DNA of 64,000 bases, from the NCBI RefSeq assembly GCF_000002985.6, contig NC_003280.10, positions 14,256,501 through 14,320,500 on the forward strand, written 5' to 3'. Under the pieces are notes generated by a model. It did not search any database and was not told the origin of the DNA. It saw only the letters and a list, made by a program, of their open reading frames with translations. Positions 23,201 through 34,786 of this stretch are shown piece after piece; positions within the stretch are counted from its first letter, which is position 1, and every line of letters starts with the position of its first letter. The DNA comes from Caenorhabditis elegans (lineage: Eukaryota; Nematoda; Chromadorea; Rhabditida; Rhabditidae). Made by a program: the position numbers and the translations under genes.

Positions 23201-26200
23201 GATAAACTACCAACATATGTAATAAAGGACGATAATTTCAAAAAAAAGCCAACTTCGGACAGATGTGACACGGAAAAATGGGAAAAATTCGTGATTTTAG
23301 CCAAGATCAGTGTAATTTGTAATTTTTCAAAATTTTGAACCGCCATAAAATATTTTTGAAAATTTTTTGAGAAGTTTCAATACGAAATTCGTTCATTTGA
23401 GCTTATTCTGGGTCTTTACGTTCAAAATCGTCCGAATTGTTAGTCCTCCTTTAAAACATGCCTATGGGGCCACAATGATCGAATATCACGATTAAAAAAA
23501 TTCAAAAAAAAATGTTCTAGATTTTATATGATTTTTTTGAAATTTGAAAAAATCTCAGTTTTCCCCCCTAATTCCAATTTGAATTTCCGCCAATTGGATT
23601 TGTTCGGTGGAGCGCGCTTGCATTATTTTTTTATTAATTTATTTTATTTATTCTCATTATTTCAGTGATTTTCTTCATTATTCGTGTATTTTTATCGGAA
23701 AGAGAACTGAAAAAGCAAGATAATGCAAATTTTTTATTAAAAAGTCACTGAAAATGAATAAAACAAGCTTGAAATTAGCATATTTTACAGTTTCACCCAT
23801 TTTCAGTGATTTTTTAATAAACATTTTGCATTTATCTTGAATTTCTGTCTCTTTTTCCGATAAAAATACACAAATCAAGAAGAAAATCAGTGAAATAATG
23901 AGAACAAATAAAATAAATTAATAAAAAAATAATGCAAGCGCGCTCCACCGAACGAATCAAATTGGCGGAAATTAAAATATAATTAGGGTTAAAAAAACTG
24001 AGATTTTTCCAATTTTCAAAAAAAAAAAATCATATAAAATCTAGAACTTTTTAATCAAAAAAAAAATAATAAATAAATAAAATAATTTTCTAACTAATTT
24101 TTGAATTTTTTTCCAGTTATCGCCACTCCAGGACGTCTCACGGATCTTTCCAATGATGGAGTCATCTCACTCGCATCCGTCACATATGTGGTTCTTGACG
24201 AGGCCGATAGAATGCTGGATATGGGCTTCGAAGTAGCTATTCGTCGCATTCTATTTGAAATCCGTCCTGATCGGCTCGTCGCATTGACCAGTGCTACCTG
24301 GCCAGAAGGTGTCAGAAAGCTTACTGATAAATACACAAAGGAGGCCGTGATGGCTGTAAATGGAAGTCTGGATTTGACTGTAAGTTTCGTCGGAGAAGAA
24401 GGACAAACGGTTCGGACGATTTTTTTGAAGATTTTCAAGGATTTAAGAGCATTTTTGAGAAATTTTGGAGTTTTTCAGAGATTTTGGAAGACATTTAAAC
24501 AATTTTCAGGATGTTTGGGAATTTTCTATGATGTGGGGCATTTGAGAGAAATTTTGCAGTGTTTCGAGGATTTCTGATAAATTTTCTATGATTTTGGAGC
24601 TTGTCAGAGATTTTGGAAGATTTTAAAACCAATTTTGGTGCTTTTTTAGGGATTTTGGAGGAATTTTGAGCAAATTCGGAGTTTTTTGGAGATTTTGGAC
24701 TAGTTTTCGGGATATTTGAGAATTTTCCGTGATTTTGGAGCATTCTAGAGAAATTTTGGTGGTATTTTAAAGTAAATTTCAGCATTTTTAGGGATTTTTG
24801 AAGATTTTGGAGTACTTTTCAATGATTTGGAGGACATTAAGCAAATTTAAACTTTTAAAGGGGGGTTTTGAAGATTTTCTAACTGTTTGGAGCATTTTTG
24901 AGAAATTTTAGAGCATTTTTCCGACATTTTGGAAGATTTTTAAAGCAATATTGGAGCTTTTTAGAGGATTTTTGATATATTTTGGAGAAATTTTTGTGCT
25001 TTTTAGGGAGTTTGGAGGAATTTTTGAGCAATTTTGGAGTTTTCAGAGATTTGGAAGACTTTCAAAGCAATTCTGGAGCTTTTTAGTGAATTTTTGAAGA
25101 TTTTCTTAGTTTTTAGAGCATTTTCTAACATTTTGGAGCTTTATAGAGGAATTTTTGAGAAAATTTGAAGCATTTTTAAGGATTTTTGAAGATTTGGGAG
25201 CATTTTGTAGCATTTTTGAGCTTTTTTCGGGTTTTTGGAGCATTTTTAAGCATTCAAAACGTAAAAAATCGTCCAACCCGTTAGTCCTCCAATATTAAAC
25301 AATTAATTCCAAATATTTTCAGTCATGCAAAAGTGTCACCCAATTCTTCGAATTCGTGCCACACGACAGCCGATTCCTCCGTGTCTGCGAAATCGTCAAT
25401 TTCTTGACAGCAGCTCACGGTCAAAACTACAAAATGATCATCTTTGTGAAATCAAAGGTGATGGCAGATCATTTATCGTCGGATTTCTGCATGAAAGGAA
25501 TCAATTCGCAAGGACTTCACGGTGGAAGATCTCAATCTGATCGCGAAATGTCGCTGAATATGCTGCGATCTGGAGAAGTTCAAATTCTGGTTGCCACCGA
25601 TTTGGCCAGCAGAGGAATCGATGTGCCGGACATTACGTACGAATTTCGTAACAAAACTGCTCAAAAATTCTTCAAAATTACACTGAAATAAAATAAAAAT
25701 TAGGTTCCAACCGCTGTGACACTGAAAAATTGCCAAAATTTGAAATTTTAGCTAGAAAAATAGATCTTTTTTTTTCCAAAACTTTGAGCGGCCATAACCT
25801 TTTTAATGAAAAATTTTCAGAAATTCTCATTACGAAATTTGGTAGTTTTGGACCATTTTGGGTCAGTTTCGGTACTCCATGGCGGTTCAAAATTTCGAAA
25901 AAAAGTACTCTGATTTTAGCTAAAATCTCGAATTTTGGCCACTGTTCTGTGTCGCATCGGTCCGAAATTGACTTTTTTGGAATTAAGATGATAATTCCAA
26001 AAAAAAAAAGCCAACTTCAGACCGATTCGACACAGAAAAGTGGCAAAAATCCAGAGATTTTAGCTAAAATCAGAGTACTTTTTTCGAAATTTTGAACCGC
26101 CATGGAGTACCGAAACGGAAGACTGTTTTTTTTTTGACCGAAAATGGTCCAAAACTACCAAAAATTTTTCATTAAAAAGGTTATGGCCGCTCAAAGTAGT

Positions 26201-27352
26201 TGAAAAAAAATGATCTATTTTTCTAGCTAAAATTTCAAATTTTGGCAATTTTTCAGTGTCACAGCGGTTGGAACCTAATTTTTATTTTATTTTTTTAAAT
26301 CATTTTTTAATACATGTCATCGCAATTTATTACGTCTTATTCCGTTAATTGAGATGCTTTTTCGGTCAATTTGTGCCCGCATCTACCGAAAAATCATCTC
26401 AATTAACGGAAAAAAAGGTAATAAACAAACGCATGTATTACAAAAATGTATTACAAAACATGTATGTACATGTACATGTATTACAAAAATGTATTACAAA
26501 AATGTTTTTTTTTTTTGAAAAATTAGGTTCCAACCGCTGTGACACTGAAAAACTGCCAAAATTTGAGATTTTAGCTAAAAAAAATAGATCATTTTTTCCA
26601 CAACTTTGAGCGGCCATAACTTTTTTAATGAAAAATTTTCAGAAATTCTCATTACGAAATTTGGTAGTTTTGGACCATTTTGGGTCAAAAAAAAACAGTC
26701 TTCCGTTTCGGTACTCCATGGCGGTTCAAAATTTCGAAAAAAGTACTCTGATTTTAGCTAAAATCTCTGGATTTTTGCCACTTTTCTGTGTCGAATCGGT
26801 CCGAAGTTGGCTTTTTTTAGAATTATCATCTTAATTCCAAAAAAGTCAATTTCGGACCGATGCGACACAGAACAGTGGCCAAAATTTTTTTAGCTAAAAA
26901 AATAGATCATTTTTTCCAAAACTTTGAGCGGCCATAACTTTTTTTCTTTTGAAAAATTTTCAGAACGTCTCTATTATTACGAATTTTGGTAGTTTTGGAC
27001 CAATTTTGGGGGGTCTAAAAAAATAATTCTCCTCCAAAATATTTTTTTTTGCATTTTCAGTCACGTTCTCAACTACGATTTCCCAATGGATATCGAGGAA
27101 TATGTGCATCGTGTCGGCCGAACCGGACGAGCTGGCCGCAAGGGAGAAGCCATGAGCTTCCTTTGGTGGAATGATCGCTCAAACTTCGAGGGATTGATCC
27201 AGATTTTGGAAAAATCTGAACAAGAGGTGCCGGATCAGCTGAGACGGGACGCCGAGAAATATCGTCTGAAGTGTCAAAGCGGCCGTGATGGCCCACGTCC
27301 CAGCTTCCGCAACAACAAGAACAAGAACTCGAACTTCCAAGCATCCTATTAA
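20214..27352 (+). CDS. DEAD-box RNA helicase, DDX43-like (6 exons, 504 aa)
   Basis: The exons are 20214-20241, 20300-20548, 21907-22275, 24117-24379, 25323-25636 and 27061-27352, all phase-consistent. The protein carries every DEAD-box motif: a Q motif ([10 protein letters not shown], ~103-112), SQTGSGKT (128-135), PTREL (171-175), GG (199-200), TPGR (219-222), DEAD (243-246), SAT (274-276), [11 protein letters not shown] (394-404) and [11 protein letters not shown] (424-434). It is therefore an ATP-dependent RNA unwinding enzyme. The FEQAF and PIQSQ surroundings are most like DDX43/DDX53. No KH domain is visible in the ~84 residues before them, unlike human DDX43. The exon 2 donor (G|GTGTGG) is weak. 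The poly(A) signal is at 27453-27458. The long introns are nearly all transposon palindromes. Confidence 0.92.
20605..21142. repeat. Foldback element in helicase intron 2
   Basis: The arms are inverted copies with ends TTGCCTGAAAACACCGAATT and its complement near 21105-21125. Inside are TCAAATTTTGAGTATAT-type arms around a centre near 20850. Confidence 0.8.
21176..21883. repeat. TTTAAA-flanked palindromic element
   Basis: The ends read AAAGGTGGACTACAC and GTGTAGTCCACCTTT, and the two ~340-bp arms are inverted copies around 21520. It belongs to the class of C. elegans palindromic elements that insert at TTTAAA. Related copies without these outer ends lie at 23447-24050 and 63525-64000. Confidence 0.8.
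22301..22830. repeat. GCCG-rich array with a CAGGG terminus, helicase intron 3
   Basis: It starts 26 bp inside the intron with CAGGGCTGGGCGG and runs on as ~14 units of 35 bp (CCGGAAATTTCCAATTCCGG core). Its left end and flank, including the end of exon 3, were copied in inverse orientation to 14.4-14.9 kb. No matching right terminus is visible; the array stops at 22830 next to another element. Confidence 0.85.
22843..23446. repeat. GGAGGAC palindromic element nested at TTTAAA
   Basis: The ends GGAGGACGGTTCGGACGATT and AATCGTCC..GTCCTCC are each flanked by TTTAAA. The flanking DNA (GAAATTGCTTTAAA on the left, TTTAAAACATGCCTATGGGG on the right) joins into the continuous sequence seen at 21201-21225. 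This element therefore inserted into a copy of the 21.2-kb element and duplicated TTTAAA. Confidence 0.85.
23447..24050. repeat. Second copy of the ACATGCCTATGGGGCC palindrome
   Basis: It is homologous to 21201-21840, with the same AATTGGATTTGTTCGGTGGA and GCGCGCTTGCATTATTTT blocks on both arms. It is the host of the nested element at 22843-23446. Confidence 0.8.
24399..25290. repeat. GGAC..CGGTTCGGACGATT element filling helicase intron 4
   Basis: Terminal repeats GGACAAACGGTTCGGACGAT and ATCGTCC..CCGTTAGTCCTCC resemble those of the 22843-23446 element. The interior is different: a degenerate run of GAGCATTTTTGAG and GATTTTGGAG phrases. The left end lies only 20 bp after the exon 4 donor. 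Confidence 0.65.
25697..26960. repeat. Palindromic elements in helicase intron 5
   Basis: A palindrome at about 25702-26277 has ends TTAGGTTCCAACCGCTGTGA. A second, smaller inverted pair lies at about 26330-26415 (TTCCGTTAATTGAGATG). A partial further copy of the first element lies at 26523-26960. A short ATGTATTACAAAA microsatellite is at 26430-26510. Confidence 0.8.
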
Positions 27353-27484
27353 CTCGTTTTAAAATTCCATGCATGTACCTTTAAATTCGTTGTTTTCCCC
27401 CGGTACTTTTTTATTTATCTGTTTCATTCATCTCGTGTTGATTTTTTTAGTGAATAAATTCACAAAAAGTTTTAAAATTTCGTT

Positions 27485-28170
27485 TTAAAATACGGTACAA
27501 AGGGTCTCGACACGACAATTTTTATAAACTTGAACGGGCATGCGCCTTTAAGGAGTACTGTAGTTTCAAACTTTTGGTGCCACGGGTTTTTATCGATTTT
27601 TCTCACTTTTTTGATATAAATGTTACAAATCTGTGTTTTTTAACTAAAAATCGATAAAATTTTTGCAATTACAGTACTCTTTAAAGGCACACACATTTTT
27701 GCATATAGCAAAAAATGTCGTTTCGAGACCTGGAAAAGCGCAAAATTTGTCGTCTGGTAACACAAAAATTCGAGAATGCGTACTACACAACATATTTGAC
27801 GCGCAAAATATCTCGTAGCGAAAACTACTGTAGCTCTTGTGTTGATTTACGGGGGCTCTCGAATATATTAAAATCATTAATTTATCAATGAAATATTAAA
27901 ATAAAGCTAAAAATGAGAAAATAATGCGAAAAACCCTGTCGAATTTCGAGAATAAACTTAAATTTCAAAAAAATCGAGCCCCCGTAAATCGACAAAAGCG
28001 CTACTGTAGTTTTCGCTACGAGATATTTTGCGCGCCAAATATGTTGCGGAATACGCATTCTCAGGATTTTGTGCTGCCGTAATACCAGACGACGACAAAT
28101 TTTGCGGTTTTCCAGGTCTCGAAACGACAATTTTTTAAGTGCGAAAATGTGAGCGCTAAAGAAAAAAATA
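27485..28170. repeat. Cluster of GGTCTCGAAACGACA and CGTAAATCGAC palindromes
   Basis: Inverted arms containing GGTCTCGACACGACA, CCTTTAAGGAGTACTGTAG and ATCGATTTTTCTCA lie at 27500-27735. Arms with TTTTCGCTACGAGATATTTT follow at 27790-28090. The elements overlap each other. Confidence 0.7.
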
Positions 28171-28199
28171 TACGAGTTTTGCGCGTAAAATGTGATGTA

Positions 28200-28800
28200 T
28201 TAACTTTACAAAATTTAAGTTCTCAGCTTTTGAGGAGGTACTGGATTGAAAGTTGGTGGGGGATAATGTCTGGGTACTGTAGTGGTACTGTAGGGGTACT
28301 GTAGGTATACGGTAGGGTTACTGTAGTTTGGAAAAATTTAAGTTCTCAGCTTTTGAGGAGGTACCACGAGGAGGCAAACCTTACTAATTTCTAAAGTAAA
28401 AAAAACTACAGTACCCCTACAGTACCACTACAGTACCCAGACATTATCCCCCACCAACTTTCAATCCAGTACCTCCTCAAAAGCTAAAAATTCAAATTTT
28501 TCCAAACTACAGTAACCCTACCGTATACCTGCAGTACCCCTATAGTACCCCTACAGTACCTTGACATTATCCCCCACCAACTCCCAACGCATTACCTCAT
28601 CAAAAGCTAAAAATTCAAATTTTTCCAACCTACAGTAACCCTACCGTATACCTACAGTACCCCTACAGTACCACTACAGTACCCAGACATTATCCCCCAC
28701 CAACTTTCAATCCAGTACCTCCTCAAAAGCTAAAAATTCAAATTTTTCCAATCTACAGTAACCCTACTGTATACCTACAGTAACCCTACAGTACCACTAC
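28200..28800. repeat. Inverted GGTACTGTAG phrase repeats
   Basis: One copy of a ~160-bp phrase (TTGGTGGGGGATAATGTCTG, then GGTACTGTAGGGGTACTGTA) at 28220-28370 faces three inverted copies at 28395-28800. Confidence 0.8.
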
Positions 28801-28917
28801 CTGTTCGTAACGCGCAACTGCGGACAGATGGGTCGAGTTGATACCCTCACGCCAGTGTTATGCTCATTGAACAGTAGAGCGCACTTTCATGGACGTAGCT
28901 TTTGCTGCCCCGTGGAA

Positions 28918-29085
28918 CTAACTCAAAAACTTGAAAACATTACCGTTGGAACAACATTTATCCCAAGTCTCTTTATCCTCCTTCCGGAACCCTTTTGTCA
29001 CTTTGTCGACTGGGAAATCTGGGAAGAGAGCGCGAAACTTCTCGTAGATCACATCCTGCTGCTCACTGAGCCGGAGCTTTGTCGA
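28918..29085 (-). pseudogene. PBDC1-like gene fragment
   Basis: Read on the minus strand, 29085 down to about 28940 encodes a protein-like stretch including LRLSEQQDVIYEKFRALF and a later KEDKETW. It resembles the middle of PBDC1 (polysaccharide-biosynthesis-domain protein, DUF757), where a KLTKVDDQIY..FR..F block is followed by a KE.W motif. It runs into an AACG|GTAATG donor-like site and then a stop at 28918-28920. On the other side the homology stops at GCCG repeat sequence (from about 29090). No start codon and no other exon is nearby, so this is a copied exon fragment and not a gene. The family call rests on remembered pattern similarity. Confidence 0.5.
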
Positions 29086-29279
29086 AATCGCGAATTGCCG
29101 GAAATTTCCAAAACGGGCAGTTGCTGAATTTGCCGATTGCCGAAAATTTCCAAACTTTCCGATTCCCGCCGGCGAACGGCGCCTTCAAATCCCGGTCTTT
29201 TTGGAGCCCTAATACCCACAAAAGCGTATACATCACAAATTATTGATCTGATAATAAAATCAAATATTGATTAAGAGCA

Positions 29280-30877
29280 TCACGCCGGCGCCGTTCTCCC
29301 ACCACTTCTATCGGATACACTCGCTACAATGGTCACAGGCCTTGGCTCCGGCAGCTTTAGAATTTCTGAAAAATCTCATATACTCTTTTTTCAAATCCTC
29401 CGCTTTTTCTCACTATAAAAAATTAACTTCTTTGTGTAAACTCTATATGGCTTGTAGATAAAAATAACTGCGATTGAAGACGATGTACCATGAAGGGTGA
29501 ATAGAATAATGCTTATATTATTCAGTTCCTGGGAGTAATAGTCAAAGGAAATTGAAATGTTCCAATATAGATTCGGAAGAAGCAATACAACAATTGGAAT
29601 AGTCACTTGAACACACATGGAGATAAAAAAGTTTCTAAGCATTTTCCGAGTTCCGGATGACATTGACGGGTTGTTTCTTGGTAGGAGGTGCCAGAGGACA
29701 TGTAAACAGTAGAAGCATACTAATACAGATAGAATAAAACAACAGGTGTACATATGCGGGTTGAATAAACTCGCGTCTCTTTGAATTACAGCTGACGTGT
29801 CATCGAAAAAGATCGGAGGAAGGCATGGATGCTGCTTGAAAGCTTTTTGTTTGGCGTGTGCCTGGTCTTCCGGGATAGTCAGAAGTTCCACGAGTCCGAA
29901 GTTTATGGAAATTGCGTAGAATAGGGGGTAGATTATTCGACGAGTCCATTTTCGCTTCATGACGAACCAGCTTCTCGTGACGATTGCTTGATGGCGGTGC
30001 TCGAATAGAGTGATTAGACACGCGGCCATGCCTGAAAATTGAAGCGTCAGCTTAGGCTAAGGGTAGGCTTAGATTTAGGCTTAGTCTTAGGCTTAGACTC
30101 AGGCTTTAGCGTAGCCTTAGGCATAGGCTTAGGCTTAGACTTTGACTTAGGCTTAGGCTTAGACTCAGGCTTCGGCTTAGGCTCAGGCTTGGCGTCAGTG
30201 GCAAGCGTTAGCTGTCCTAGGCTTTAACTTAGGTTTTGGGTTGGACTTAGGTTTAGGTTTAGGCTTGGTCCCAGGCTTAGTCTTATGCTTTGGCTTAGGC
30301 TTGAGCTTGGGCTTAGGCTCCCCCCTCCCCTTTTGAAACTTCTCTCTTTTTGAAAGTTTGTCTATGTTTTTTTCAGCTTTTTTTAAAGCTCTGATTCAGT
30401 TTTTCAAAAAATAAAAAAACAATCAGCTCGATTTCAGAAATAGGCACAACTATGCCTACCAACAGAACCCAAGTGGTAACTTTCTTTATGGAAAAAAAAA
30501 GTCAGTAGACTATAATTTACCCAAGAAAGTCCTAGATGCCTACCTCCTAGAACTGCAAATGGTGGCCAAAGAATAACATTTCGCTCCCTGGTAACCCATG
30601 TTAATATTCCAGAGGCATGTGCTGCAATAACCGGCATAAAAAACATTGGCAGAACTATAACTGCCCATGTCAAATCACATATCATAGTTGCTACATGCAA
30701 ATTTATCATGTAGGGAACACTTGATTTCATTGTATCCGGAGATTTTTTAGCCATTAGGAATAACGTATAAATTGAAGAAGTTAGCATAAATACAGATCCA
30801 ATGTGACAACCGGTCTCGAGGAAATCTGTTGAAGCTAGATAGGTTGGGGGCTTGCAAGATTGATTGGATATACTCAT
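29280..30877 (-). CDS. Serpentine receptor class H (srh) chemoreceptor, 345 aa
   Basis: The exons are 30544-30877, 30031..29414 and 29365..29280, with phases agreeing (334+618+86 nt). The protein is a seven-transmembrane receptor of the nematode Srh group of the Str superfamily. It has an N-terminal TDFLETGCHIGS block, FFMPVIAAHASG in TM3, FEHRHQAI, a PCLPPIFF loop motif, and the family-typical HGTSSSI..KPYRVYTK end of TM7. Srh proteins are expected in ciliated chemosensory neurons. Exon 2 is the same length as in the next gene. Intron 1 contains telomere-like TTAGGC repeats. The exact srh number cannot be told from the sequence. Confidence 0.88.
30052..30315. repeat. Degenerate internal telomeric (TTAGGC) repeats
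   Basis: About 260 bp of imperfect GGCTTA units, with runs such as TTAGGCTTAGGCTTAGAC. TTAGGC is the C. elegans telomere repeat. The tract lies wholly inside intron 1 (30032-30543) of the srh gene, on the strand opposite to transcription. Confidence 0.85.
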
Positions 30878-31242
30878 GGATAGGGAAAACAGAAAACAGT
30901 TGAGAATACTTATGTGGCAGAGCAGATGTTTTCAATGCTTTGAAAGCAGGTGGAAGTATATTAAAAATTGATTTTTCAATATAATATCTTTGCTGGCTCA
31001 TAGCTAAAGATATATGTATGTAGAACACATCATATGATATTTGAAATACTTCAAATGTATTTATTTCTCACAATCAGTAATAATTTTGATATGCCCAATA
31101 TTTCAAGAATCAGACAAAAAACAACAATTTAGGGAGACCTTTATAAAGTGGAAAATGCAAAAATCTAGTTTAAAAGCTTTCAACATATGCAAAATCATAT
31201 GCAAAATAATAATAATATATTTCAATTATACAATTGCATTAT

Positions 31243-32568
31243 TTATTGCAATGTAGCTATCCCAACACTTCTATTGGGTATACTCGCCAAAGTAGAAATT
31301 GGTTTGGGCTCCGGTAGTCTTAGAATCTCTGAAATAAGATCAGAAAACTGAATTAAATCTATGCCAACCCACTGTGTAATAACAACCTCTTTGTGTAAAC
31401 TCTATATGGCTTGTAGATGAAGATAGTTGCAATTGAAGAAGATGTACCATGAAGTGTGAATAGAATAATACTTATATTATTCAGTTCCTGGGAATAAAAC
31501 TCAGAGTTAATCGATATATACCAATAAATATTCGGGAGTTGAACCACAAAAGTAGGAATGGCCACTTGAATACACATAGATATAAAGAAGTTCTTAAGCA
31601 TCTTCCGAGTTCCACTTGACATTGATGGGTTGTTCTTTGGTAATAGGTGCCATGCTATATGTGAACAATAGAACCATATCATAGAAGTCAGCAAAGCGCA
31701 AGCGATATACATGTGTGGATTGAAAAGTCTTGCATTTTCTTGAATTACAGCAGAGGTGTCTTCGAAAAATATTGGAGGAAGACATGGAAACTTTTGAAAA
31801 GCATCTTGTTTAGCTTTCACTTGATCGTCAGGTACGGTAAGTATTTCTGGAAGCCCGAAATTAATGAGTTGGGTATAGAAAATAGTGTAATATATCCGAC
31901 GAGTCCATTTTCGTCTCATGACAAATCTGCTATTGGTAACGATTGCTTGATGGCGATGCTCGAATAGATTTACCATTGCACCCAGCATCCCTAAAATTGG
32001 TTACTTTCTGGAGGGAATTGTGAAGTTTTGAATCTCCCAAACACTTTGGATTTTAGAGGGTTAAAATGGTTATCCTAGTTAAAAAAATCTCTTTCGTTTT
32101 AAAATTGTAACATTTGTAAATTTCTATAAGAACAAGTTTCCAATACTTGGGACAGTATGACACCTTCTGACCAGAAATTCTGAATCGGAAAACTACAACT
32201 CTCATAGTCGGTTTAAGTAAGAACAAGGTAAAACATAAATGCTCACCTCCTGTGGACGCAAATGGCAGCCACATTAAAGCAATTGGATCCTTCGTGACAT
32301 ATAACAATAACCCAGAAGCATGTGCTGCTATGACTGGCATAAAAAACATTGGCAGAACTATAACTGCCCATGTCAAATCACAAAACATTGTCCAAAGATG
32401 CAAATGTATCATATACGGAACACTTGATTTCATCGCTTCTGATGACTTTTTATAGATTAAAAATAAAGTGTAACTAGAAAAAGTAAACATACATATTGAA
32501 CCAATATGACAACCAGACTCTAGAAAATCAGTAGAAGCTTTATAAGTCACGTTTCTGCAATTATTCAT
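31243..32568 (-). CDS. srh chemoreceptor, 341 aa
   Basis: The exons are 32247-32568, 31990..31373 and 31328..31243 (322+618+86 nt). The start chosen gives the short extracellular N-terminus typical of the family; the frame is open further upstream to 32712 but has no family similarity there. It shares TDFLESGCHIGS, FFMPVIAAHASG, FEHRHQAI, PCLPPIFF and KPYRVYTK with the gene at 29.3 kb, and its C-terminal exon (LRLPEPKPIST) is the same length. The intron 2 donor is GTGGGT. It is divergent from the pseudogene at 33.2 kb. Confidence 0.87.
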
Positions 32569-33189
32569 GATATCAACTAGAAAAGACTGGCAATAAAAAT
32601 TTGTTGAGGTAGGGGAATATGCAGGTGACTTTTTGTAGAAAAAACTAACATAGAATATTGATAAAAAGTAATATTTTATGCTAAAACCTGGAACATGTGA
32701 ATTCATTTTCAAGCGGTTTCTGGAGCTTTCTCACTTGAAAAAAGTGGCCAAATGCAACTATGCAAAAGTTTAAACATTTCTCGTAACTATGAAATTATAA
32801 TTGTAACAGTGACTTTTTCGTTTCTAGGCAATTTGGTTGTGAATATTTCTTTGTAACTGACACTTTACTGGGCGTAGGGGAAGTAGTACAATTTTACAAA
32901 TTTATTTTAAAATCTTAAAATGGCAAATTTTTCGAGATGATTTCAATATGTCAAACTATAACATTCGTTTTGTAACACATTTTATTTTGTTTTCAAGCTT
33001 TGATGGAATGCGTTCTAACTTGAGACGCAGGTAATTGTTGATAGAAAACTATACTAAAGTTAACGGAAGTTATTTGTATGTTTTGGTACTTATTACATAA
33101 TTTGGCCTATAATCTGATCGACTTGTATTCGAAAATCACCTGCCATACTCTACTCACTTTCGCATGTTTTCACTTTTTTAGTTGGTATC

Positions 33190-34375
33190 ATGAATATGCC
33201 AACGTCTTGCAAGAATTCTACCTACCTAGCTTCAGCTCATTTTCTAGAATCCGGCTGTCATATTGGTTCAATATGTATGATTAATTTTTCGAGTTACACT
33301 TTATTTTTGATCTATAAAAAGTCATCAGAAGCGATGAGATCCAGTGTTCCTTTTATGATAAATTTGCATCTTTGGACAATGTTTTGTGATTTAACATGGG
33401 GTGTATTGATACTCCAATGTTTTTCATGCCGGTTATAGCAGCACATGGCTCGGGACTATTACTATATATCACGACAGATGTAACAGTTTTAATCTGGCTT
33501 CCGTTTGCGTCTTTGGGAGGTGAGCAATAATTTACGGATTTTGAGATGTTCAAGATTATGTGTGGATAATGTTGTGCTTTCCGAAAAATCTTTCCTTTAC
33601 GCCTTCAGAGCTACTGTTTCATTTCGTAGCTTACAACATTCCTTTATTAACCTCAAAATAATTCTACCCTTACTATTCTTAGGTATGGTAGCTTCCGTAG
33701 TCCACCTATTCGAGATACGCCACCAAGCAATCGTCACCAACAGCAGATTTGTCATGAGACGAAAATGGACTCGTCGGATATATTACACTATTTTCTCCGT
33801 TCAACTTATCAATTTCGGGCTTCCAGAAATACTTACAGTACCTGACGATCAAGTGAAAGCTAAACAAGATGCATTTCAAAAGTTTCCGTGTCTTCCTCCA
33901 ATATTTTTTGATGAAAAGTCATCGGTTTTTCAAAAAGATGCAAAATTATTCAACCCACATATGCATATAACATGTCTGGTTTTTGGCGGGCTGGTCGCAT
34001 TTTATTGTATTCTACTATACTGTGGCACCTGATTCCACAGAACAATCCATCAATTTCCCCTACAACTCGGAGAATGCTCAAAAACTTTTTTATTTCAATG
34101 TGTATTCAAGTGGCTATTCCACTATTTGTAATATATCTCCCAAACTTGTATTGGAATATATCCATTAGCTTAGACTACTATTCTCAGGAACTGAATAATA
34201 TAAGCATTATTCTATTCACCCTTCATGGTACATCGTCTTCAATTGCAACGATTTTTATCTACAAGCCGTATAGAGTTTACACGAAGAACTTGCTACTTTA
34301 CAGTTAGATTTGGAATGAGAGAACTAAATCTAATAATTATATGTTTCAGAAATATTAAGACTACCGGAACGATAG
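33190..34375 (+). pseudogene. srh chemoreceptor pseudogene with two frameshifts
   Basis: It has the same three-exon layout as the neighbours (33190-33519, 33683-34302, 34350-34375), but it is broken. Exon 1 is one base short: after TWGVLIL a missing base near 33413 shifts the FFMP block out of frame. Exon 2 is 620 bp instead of 618: two extra bases near 34015-34020, before the WHLIPQNNPS block, shift the frame again. The last exon then reads KILRLPER and stops, about 19 residues earlier than its paralogues. Splice sites are intact, so decay is recent. A sequencing or assembly error would have to hit twice to explain this. Confidence 0.85.
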
Positions 34376-34786
34376 CCTGTAATTGTTATAGCAAGCATGT
34401 CAGCACGAAATTTTGAGATTAATGCAATGCACTAGCCAATAAACTTCATTAACAATTTTCTGTGCCATTTCATGTTTTTTAAAAGTATGGCCACAAATTG
34501 GTGACAAATCACAAAATTTCGCAAGTGGGTAATATTTTGTTTGTTCTCTAGTCGTCTAAAACTATCTCATAGCTATATATACACGCTCCTCGCCGTTGAC
34601 TTTTAATATTTTGTTTTCACCTTTATTTTTTAGACTTGGTTTTTTAGGTAAAAAAAATCAAGGAAGATTTTTTGTGAACTATAAGTTCACAATAAACAGA
34701 AAAAATGAACACTACTTTTTCCTGGAAGGCTGCTAATTAGAAAAATAAAATACTGGAAATAATAGAGAAGTCTTCGTAGTTCATAT

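Noticed and set aside
30039..30227. 62-codon plus-strand frame of Gly, Leu and Asp repeats
   Set aside because: It is a translation of degenerate TTAGGC telomere-like repeats inside an srh intron.
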